Origin: Acidobacteriota bacterium
GTDB lineage: Bacteria; Acidobacteriota; Terriglobia; Terriglobales; Acidobacteriaceae
DNA length: 9,965 nt
Direction of reading: 5' to 3'
NCBI GenBank assembly: GCA_021810735.1
Contig: JAJZIF010000094.1
Span: 1 to 9,965, forward strand
How positions within the stretch are numbered: the first letter of the stretch is position 1; every line of letters starts with the position of its first letter. Below, piece after piece: positions 6,228-9,965 of the stretch. The position numbers were made by a program, and so were the translations under genes. The notes below the pieces were generated by a model. The model was not told the DNA's origin. It did not search any database and worked only from the letters and a program-made list of their open reading frames with translations.

Positions 6228-7451
6228 ATGAAATCCATTTCCGCGCTACAATCCGTCTCAGAAATCACTGCGTTGCAGGCAGCTTGGCGTGCTATCTCCA
6301 AACGAAACAAGCTCTCCAAGGGCAGTGATAACGTCACGATCAAAACGTTCTCTTCAAATCTCGATTCTAACCTCAGAACGATCAGTTCAGAGCTTCGCTC
6401 AAAGACCTATCAGTTCAGCAAACTACGTCCAGTAATGATTGCGAAGCCCGGCTCTGAAAAACCGCGTCCTATACAGATACCAACAATCCGGGATCGGATT
6501 GTAATGAAGGCGCTTGCGCTTCACATCCAGCCTACGTTCGCTAAATTTAACTTGCCCTGTAGCTTCGCGTTCATCGCGGGCGAAGACCGTGGGGTGAACG
6601 CTGCAATACGTCAGATAAAATATCTTGTGAATCAGGGCTATGTCCATTATTTCGAAGCGGACATCAAGAACTTCTTTGGGGCGGTTGACCGCCCCACGCT
6701 CTGGAGAATGTTTGCCAAGAAGGTTCGCCAAAAAAGCCTCCTTCCGCTACTCGAAAAATGCTTCAACCTTGAATTAGATGATCTTCAAAGCTACCAAACC
6801 GAGCATCAAGACATCATTCTCGGCGCGACCGTCGGCATTCCGCAGGGCGGCGTACTGTCCCCCATGCTAGCGAACTTTTACCTCTACGATTTTGACAGTA
6901 TAGTCACAAGCGAGGGCTTCAAACTTGTTCGTTATGCTGATGACTTTGTTGTCATGTGCAAGACTCTGCAGGAAGCTGAACAGGCACATGTCCTCTGCCG
7001 AACAGTGCTGAATAATCTCGGTTTAGAAATCCACGCATTGGATGAACCGAAGAGCAAGAGCAGGTTTGGCAATTTCAGCAAGGATGGTCTTTCTTTTCTT
7101 GGCATTCGATTCGAAGGCCAGATCACCTATCCGGACAGCAAGGTGGTTAGCAGGTTCAAATTAAAAGTCGGGGTAGTCTTGAAACCTTCATCCGGCAACA
7201 GCCTCTCGAAAACCCTACAAGGGCTTGCCAATTTAATCAAGGGCTGGGGTATGGGATATCGGCACATGCGTGTGATGCCGCTTTACGGAGAGTTGGATGC
7301 CTTCATCAAGGGCGAGGTCGTTCAATACCTCCAGCGTTCTGGGATTCATCTCAAAGGCCACAATCGCGGAAAGCAGATGCGTTTCCTTGGCGTTCCATCC
7401 TTATCCGGGATGGTATCGCACACAAAAGCCGTGACCACGCGAAATACTTAG
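6228..7451 (+). CDS. Group II intron-like reverse transcriptase, stand-alone
   Basis: This 407-residue RNA-directed DNA polymerase carries the RT blocks in order: KPRPIQIPTIRDRIVMKAL (78-96), YFEADIKNFF with catalytic D145, GIPQGGVLSPMLANFYL (203-219), VRYADDFVVM with catalytic D238/D239 (234-243) and LSFLGIRF (288-295). The C-terminal part (about 330-393, with LIKGWGMGYRHM and RFLGVPSL) resembles a shortened maturase X/thumb domain. There is no HNH endonuclease and no recognizable second domain. PQG and YADD place it near group II introns, G2L-type or CRISPR-associated RTs, and away from retrons (which usually have NAxxH and VTG motifs), DGR RTs (SQ in place of PQ) and Abi/UG types. No intron domain V was found downstream. 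ATG 6228 is the first ATG after the in-frame stop at 6162, and it lacks a clear ribosome site. By eye its codons are more A+T-rich than the conjugation genes. Confidence 0.85.
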   Translation: MKSISALQSVSEITALQAAWRAISKRNKLSKGSDNVTIKTFSSNLDSNLRTISSELRSKTYQFSKLRPVMIAKPGSEKPRPIQIPTIRDRIVMKALALHIQPTFAKFNLPCSFAFIAGEDRGVNAAIRQIKYLVNQGYVHYFEADIKNFFGAVDRPTLWRMFAKKVRQKSLLPLLEKCFNLELDDLQSYQTEHQDIILGATVGIPQGGVLSPMLANFYLYDFDSIVTSEGFKLVRYADDFVVMCKTLQEAEQAHVLCRTVLNNLGLEIHALDEPKSKSRFGNFSKDGLSFLGIRFEGQITYPDSKVVSRFKLKVGVVLKPSSGNSLSKTLQGLANLIKGWGMGYRHMRVMPLYGELDAFIKGEVVQYLQRSGIHLKGHNRGKQMRFLGVPSLSGMVSHTKAVTTRNT

Positions 7452-7685
7452 ACGAGGGGATCGATCCGTAACAAGAGACGCTCTTAAAGAAAGCGACGTC
7501 TATGACTGCGTGACCATGATGTACTCGCGCCATCGCCCAGTACCAGTTGACTCCGGGTGAGCAAGTACGCCGCTCTATATTCCTAATGAAACTGTTCGTT
7601 GAGAAGTCGGCGACACACCTTCTCCTTCCAGCCGTTAGCCCGCCTTATGATCGAGAACCGATCTGCCGTGGTAGACGACAGTGCT
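7452..7685. other. Intergenic region after the RT gene
   Basis: No convincing ORF is present. A small hairpin lies near 7477-7502 (AGA-CGCTcTT around AAAG to AAAGCG-acg-TCT) and another, GAGAAG/CTTCTC with a 12-base loop, at 7601-7624. The latter is just beyond the end of the minus-strand genes and might help end their transcript, but it lacks a T-run. No group II domain V pattern is visible. Confidence 0.4.
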
Positions 7686-7907
7686 TCATCCTTTATCGGG
7701 CCGCAAGATTCGAGCAGCTCTTCGAACTGCTTCTTCGCTTACCTTGCCCGTTTCTTCGCGCATCGTTCCAAGGGTGGCATCTGAACGGAACTGCGGAATC
7801 GGTCTGCTCAAATTCCGATTAAGCGTGTCGCTACGTTTCTGTTGAATATCGCCCGCTTTTGGCGGTGTCCTATCGCGGTGCCGACCATCCAATCCTGGCT
7901 CTTTCAT
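7686..7907 (-). CDS. Small basic hypothetical protein (73 aa)
   Basis: The start is the internal ATG at 7907 (minus strand) because GAGGAG lies 7 bases upstream. The longer reading frame up to 8072 would overlap the preceding gene and has no such site. The protein is hydrophilic and basic, with an N-terminal motif MKEPGLDGRHRD, an internal FRSDATLGTMREETGK segment and a C-terminal helix SEEAVRRAARILR. I recall similar PG(M/L)DGRHRD-type small proteins of unknown function in other bacteria, but cannot name a family. It is the last of three small minus-strand genes, 74 bases after the previous stop. No function is assigned. Confidence 0.6.
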   Translation of the reverse strand: MKEPGLDGRHRDRTPPKAGDIQQKRSDTLNRNLSRPIPQFRSDATLGTMREETGKVSEEAVRRAARILRPDKG

Positions 7908-7981
7908 CTGATTGCTCCTCTCATTGCCTACACAACGACAACTTGTGAAAAATTGTTGGTTCGTATAGCAAACTGTGTCAG

Positions 7982-8200
7982 CTACGCGGCTCTCCAGTGG
8001 TCGGGAATTCTCTTGTTGTTCAAGTGTCGTACTCGTGCAACGAGTGGACGGTGGCCTTGAGCCTTTGCCCACTCGTTGGCTTCCCGCTGGGTGCGAAATA
8101 TACCGAGTACACAGTCTGCATGATCTTCAACGACATAGTCCTCAATGTGTGATCCTTCACGGTGTCCTTTGGGACGTGCTTCAACATACACATTTGCCAT
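7982..8200 (-). CDS. Small conserved hypothetical protein (72 aa, DUF2188-like pattern)
   Basis: AGGAG (8208-8212 on the minus strand) is spaced 7 bases from ATG 8200, so the start is well supported. The 72-residue protein begins MANVYVEARPKGHREGS, has an acidic middle (IEDYVVEDHAD) and ends with WAKAQGHRPLVARVRHLN and IPDHWRAA. A short beta-rich N-terminus followed by a TQREANEWAKAQG helix resembles DUF2188-type small proteins, whose function is unknown. This is a pattern resemblance, not a search result. It lies 39 bases downstream of the small membrane-protein gene and is probably cotranscribed with it. Confidence 0.68.
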   Translation of the reverse strand: MANVYVEARPKGHREGSHIEDYVVEDHADCVLGIFRTQREANEWAKAQGHRPLVARVRHLNNKRIPDHWRAA

Positions 8201-8239
8201 AACTGTTCTCCTGTTTTCAAAAGTGAGACTGCTTCAACT

Positions 8240-8401
8240 TCACAAGCTGTGAAGCTGAGGATAGAGTGTGCGCTTCCGACGCTCTTGTTTCAGCCAGTAT
8301 GTAAGCAGTATTGCTGCTATGGCGATGACAACGATGCCAACCCACATACGCGTGTTCCCGCCGATCAATTTCAGCCCGTGTGTTATATCCGCTGCGTTCA
8401 T
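8240..8401 (-). CDS. Small single-span membrane protein (53 aa)
   Basis: This short gene has a strong Shine-Dalgarno site: AAGGAGACAAA precedes ATG 8401 on the minus strand. The product has a polar N-terminus, a hydrophobic stretch MWVGIVVIAIAAILLTYWL (residues 19-37) long enough to span the membrane once, and a basic tail KQERRKR (38-44). By the positive-inside rule the tail is cytoplasmic. It heads the minus-strand cluster of three small genes. A membrane-spanning peptide of this size may be a small inner-membrane accessory protein or a toxin-like peptide, and nothing in the sequence decides between these. Confidence 0.65.
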   Translation of the reverse strand: MNAADITHGLKLIGGNTRMWVGIVVIAIAAILLTYWLKQERRKRTLYPQLHSL

Positions 8402-8545
8402 TTTGTCTCCTTAAACAAAATTCTGATGGCAACAACTCTTACTGAGCCGGGCCATCGACCGCACTATTCCTGTACGCTCATCTCTCGCCAAAGGACACGT
8501 GTACATCCCTAGATAACGAGGAATCGGGCACAGTGTGATACTGTT

Positions 8546-8573
8546 GCAGACGAGAGATATGTCTCTCGTCTGC
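8546..8573. repeat. Perfect 12-bp inverted repeat with 4-base loop
   Basis: GCAGACGAGAGA (8546-8557) and TCTCTCGTCTGC (8562-8573) flank TATG. No T-run follows on either strand, so a terminator is unlikely. With the minus-strand promoter at 8583-8612 it would lie at the extreme 5' end of the small-gene transcript, as a protective or regulatory leader hairpin. Alternatively it is a protein-binding operator. Confidence 0.7.
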
Positions 8574-8582
8574 TTGAATGAA

Positions 8583-8612
8583 AGAATAGCCATAGGCCCC
8601 GGTTCTTGTCAA
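8583..8612 (-). promoter_or_regulatory. Promoter candidate for the minus-strand small-gene cluster
   Basis: On the minus strand, TTGACA (8612-8607) is a perfect -35 box, and TATTCT (8588-8583) follows after 18 bases as a fair -10 box (4 of 6). Transcription would start near 8576 and run into the stem-loop and then the three small genes. Confidence 0.48.
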
Positions 8613-8618
8613 CTGGGT

Positions 8619-8630
8619 GAAACATGTTTC
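8619..8630. promoter_or_regulatory. Palindromic operator candidate GAAACATGTTTC
   Basis: A perfect 12-bp palindrome lies between the minus-strand -35 box and the regulator's start. XRE-family regulators bind such short palindromes next to their own gene, so autoregulation and control of the divergent promoter are plausible. It overlaps the upstream ATG at 8624, which argues that the true regulator start is farther downstream. Confidence 0.5.
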
Positions 8631-8644
8631 TTTGGAGATGCAAA

Positions 8645-8989
8645 TTGAACATTCTCAGATTCAGCAAGCTGCTGAGCGAGAAGCGGGCGGAGAAAGGTGT
8701 TCGTGAGTTCGCCCGTGAACTGGGGATCAGCCCGGCCACACTATCACGTATCGAACGAGGCAAACTCCCTGATTTAGAAACGTTTGAAAAGATATGTTCT
8801 GCACTAAAGATTGATCCAGCCGAAATGTTGGAGGTCAATAGCGTGAAGCCAAAGCCGACGGGGTCAAAGCCTCAGTTTTCTGAGCCTGCGGTGCATTTCA
8901 GAGCGGACGCACACTACACCCTCGAAGCCGCGCAAGATTTGGCGGCACTTATTCTGGCTGCACAAGAGTTTGTTCGGTCGAAAGCCTGA
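8645..8989 (+). CDS. XRE-family helix-turn-helix transcriptional regulator
   Basis: A DNA-binding repressor of the Cro/CI (HTH_3) family. Residues about 5-60 hold the fold, with GVREFARELGIS, the recognition segment PATLSRIERGK, and LETFEKICSALKIDP. The rest, to residue 114, is a linker and a C-terminal helix that may dimerize or be recognized by the neighbouring peptidase. I chose the TTG start at 8645 because GGAG (8634-8637) is spaced 7 bases from it and gives the typical N-terminus. ATG 8624 would add 7 residues (MFLWRCK) and lies inside the palindrome at 8619-8630. The gene is followed without a gap by an ImmA/IrrE-type peptidase. In such pairs the peptidase cleaves or inactivates the regulator to switch on an element. 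Confidence 0.85.
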   Translation: MNILRFSKLLSEKRAEKGVREFARELGISPATLSRIERGKLPDLETFEKICSALKIDPAEMLEVNSVKPKPTGSKPQFSEPAVHFRADAHYTLEAAQDLAALILAAQEFVRSKA

Positions 8990-9568
8990 ATGTTCAAGCG
9001 AGGATTCAAAAGTTGGTGTGACCAAACTGCTGAGGCTGTTCGGCGGCAAAGGGGTATGCAACCATGGGAACCGCTAAGCGCCCGTTCGCTTGCGGAAGAT
9101 TTGAGAGCCGTGGTCATTACGCCGCAGGATCTGCCGACACTTCCGCCGGATGCGTGTGATCGACTTCTGAGTAATCACAACGATATATGGTCGGCAATTA
9201 CCATATCTTCCGACCCGCCCCTGATTATTTATAACCCAAAACATTCCCTTGGGCGACAGAACAGTGATCTAATGCACGAGGTAGCCCACCTGTTATTAGA
9301 ACATGTGCCAGGTACGGTCTATATCGATCCAAAAAGCAAGCTTGTCTTGCGCCACTATGACCGTGAACAGGAGGAGCAAGCGAACTGGTTAGCAGGATGT
9401 TTGCTCTTGCCGCGTGCGGCGCTGCTGAAAATCAAGCAATGTCGCTGGTCGAATGAAGAGGTCTGCAAAAAATATCTTGTCAGTTCAAAAATGTTGACAT
9501 ACCGAATGAACACCAGCGGAGTGAACATCCAATACGGACGTCGCAGTACCCTGATTCAGACTGGCTGA
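8990..9568 (+). CDS. ImmA/IrrE-family zinc metallopeptidase
   Basis: This 192-residue protein is of the ImmA/IrrE (DUF955-type) class. The zinc motif HEVAH (96-100) supplies two histidines and the catalytic glutamate E97. The third ligand is expected among the glutamates of DREQEEQANWLAGCLLLP (124-141), matching the family pattern in which an acidic residue precedes a conserved AN-x-x-A-x-x-LLxP helix. Family members such as ImmA of ICEBs1 cleave their paired XRE repressor, and IrrE acts in the radiation response of deinococci. ATG 8990 begins right after the TGA of the regulator gene, so translational coupling is likely. Whether this pair controls an integrative element, the small genes or a stress response is not decided by the sequence. 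Confidence 0.88.
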   Translation: MFKRGFKSWCDQTAEAVRRQRGMQPWEPLSARSLAEDLRAVVITPQDLPTLPPDACDRLLSNHNDIWSAITISSDPPLIIYNPKHSLGRQNSDLMHEVAHLLLEHVPGTVYIDPKSKLVLRHYDREQEEQANWLAGCLLLPRAALLKIKQCRWSNEEVCKKYLVSSKMLTYRMNTSGVNIQYGRRSTLIQTG

Positions 9569-9729
9569 ACTCTGGGTATTCGTTCTATCGGCGCAAAATG
9601 AACAGATTTTGATTTGCTCGGTTTGTCTTCAGGATTTAATCCTCGGCTACTTTTCATCGATTCAGGTCTCTTTCGGGGTTTTCCCAATCCGTGAAATCGA
9701 CAGTGGTTCCAGCTTGAAATCAGGGCCTC
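9569..9729. other. Intergenic region
   Basis: No supported gene is present. It contains a 13-base palindrome AGGATT-T-AATCCT (9631-9643) that could be an operator. Reading frames crossing it on both strands (9556-9750 minus, 9609-9806 plus) lack ribosome sites and recognizable protein character. Confidence 0.45.
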
Positions 9730-9906
9730 GTGAGTGGCACGTTCCGTCATTTGACTATCGGTTCCGAGAAGACGACATATCGGGGACTAACCCAATTCCT
9801 GCCTAATTCTGATCTCATCGAGCGCACTGAAGGCCAACTAAGAGAGTCCCTCACCCTCGCGGTGGCTCTTGCGAGAGAGTTAAATCTTGCCGGCCACTTG
9901 TTGTAG
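9730..9906 (+). CDS. Possible small protein (58 aa), hypothetical
   Basis: A GTG-initiated frame (9730) runs to a TAG at 9904-9906. The product starts VSGTFRHLTIGSEKTTYRGL and its second half is strongly helical and amphipathic (ERTEGQLRESLTLAVALARE, 31-50), which looks more protein-like than overlapping frames. AGGG lies only 4 bases before the GTG, so the start is weakly supported. It could also be the remnant 3' end of a longer decayed gene. No family is recognized. Confidence 0.35.
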   Translation: MSGTFRHLTIGSEKTTYRGLTQFLPNSDLIERTEGQLRESLTLAVALARELNLAGHLL

Positions 9907-9948
9907 AAATCCCCAAGCGCCATATATCAGCGGAAAGGGGGATTGACC

Positions 9949-9965
9949 ATGATTTCCGCCTCCCA
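9949..9965 (+). CDS. Start of a gene truncated by the window edge
   Basis: ATG at 9949 follows an AAAGGGGG purine tract with good spacing for a ribosome site. Only the first five codons (M-I-S-A-S) fall inside the window, so the product cannot be judged. Confidence 0.35.

Larger units (their letters stand above)
8402..8644. other. Divergent control region
   Basis: This intergenic region separates the minus-strand small-gene cluster from the plus-strand regulator. It contains a minus-strand promoter candidate (8583-8612), a perfect 12-bp stem-loop (8546-8573) and a 12-bp palindrome (8619-8630). A 60-codon minus-strand ORF within it (8411-8593) is not convincing. Confidence 0.5.

Noticed and set aside
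5646..7451. Classical retron
   Set aside because: The RT lacks the usual retron NAxxH and VTG motifs, and no clear a1/a2 inverted repeats bounding an msr-msd region were found. A retron-like principle is still possible.
7477..7502. Hairpin after the RT gene as group II intron domain V
   Set aside because: It has only a short lower stem, a 3-base bulge and an AAAG loop, and lacks the AGC triad and GNRA tetraloop pattern expected of domain V.
7599..7822. Plus-strand ORFs of 61-91 codons opposite the 73-residue minus-strand gene
   Set aside because: They lack ribosome sites and overlap a minus-strand gene that has a good one. Their composition is not protein-like.
8624..8644. ATG 8624 as start of the XRE regulator
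   Set aside because: It lies inside a perfect palindrome and has only a weak, close purine tract, whereas TTG 8645 has GGAG at good spacing and gives a typical XRE N-terminus.

Overview
This window looks like part of a plasmid or integrative conjugative element. It has four parts. (1) Positions 1-5350 hold a compact plus-strand mobilization module: a hairpin-rich stretch that looks like an origin of transfer with operators, a small ribbon-helix-helix accessory protein, a VirD4/TrwB-type coupling ATPase and a MobF/TrwC-type relaxase-helicase. The order is the same as trwA-trwB-trwC of IncW plasmids, and the stop-to-start gaps of only a few bases indicate one operon.

(2) Positions 5351-7451 hold a reverse-transcriptase island. 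An approximately 880-base stretch without a convincing gene carries two nearly identical 141-142 base direct repeats (5646-5787 and 6039-6179). Each folds into the same hairpins and each lies behind a possible promoter. The second copy is followed by a perfect 10-bp hairpin, and then by a 407-residue group II intron-like reverse transcriptase with PQG and YADD motifs. No domain V or maturase endonuclease domain is visible, so this looks like a stand-alone RT with an associated structured RNA rather than an ordinary intron. It is the best candidate in the window for an undescribed system.

(3) Positions 7686-8401 hold a minus-strand set of three very small genes (53, 72 and 73 residues), each with a good Shine-Dalgarno site. 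The first encodes a single-span membrane protein. A TTGACA promoter at 8583-8612 could drive all three, and its leader would contain a perfect 12-bp stem-loop.

(4) Positions 8645-9568 hold an XRE-family regulator followed directly by an ImmA/IrrE-type zinc peptidase, a pair common as regulators of integrative elements and phages and as toxin-antitoxin-like modules. A 12-bp palindrome lies at the head of this pair. After it come a possible 58-residue ORF and the probable start of another gene cut by the window edge.

The host cannot be fixed from sequence alone. The mobilization genes look GC-rich and use standard Gram-negative-type signals, and an acidobacterial or proteobacterial element is plausible. 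By eye the RT island is more A+T-rich than the conjugation genes, which suggests separate acquisition. The likely logic is a conjugative backbone (part 1), a cargo or defence-like RT locus (part 2), small accessory proteins (part 3) and an element-type regulator/protease pair (part 4).
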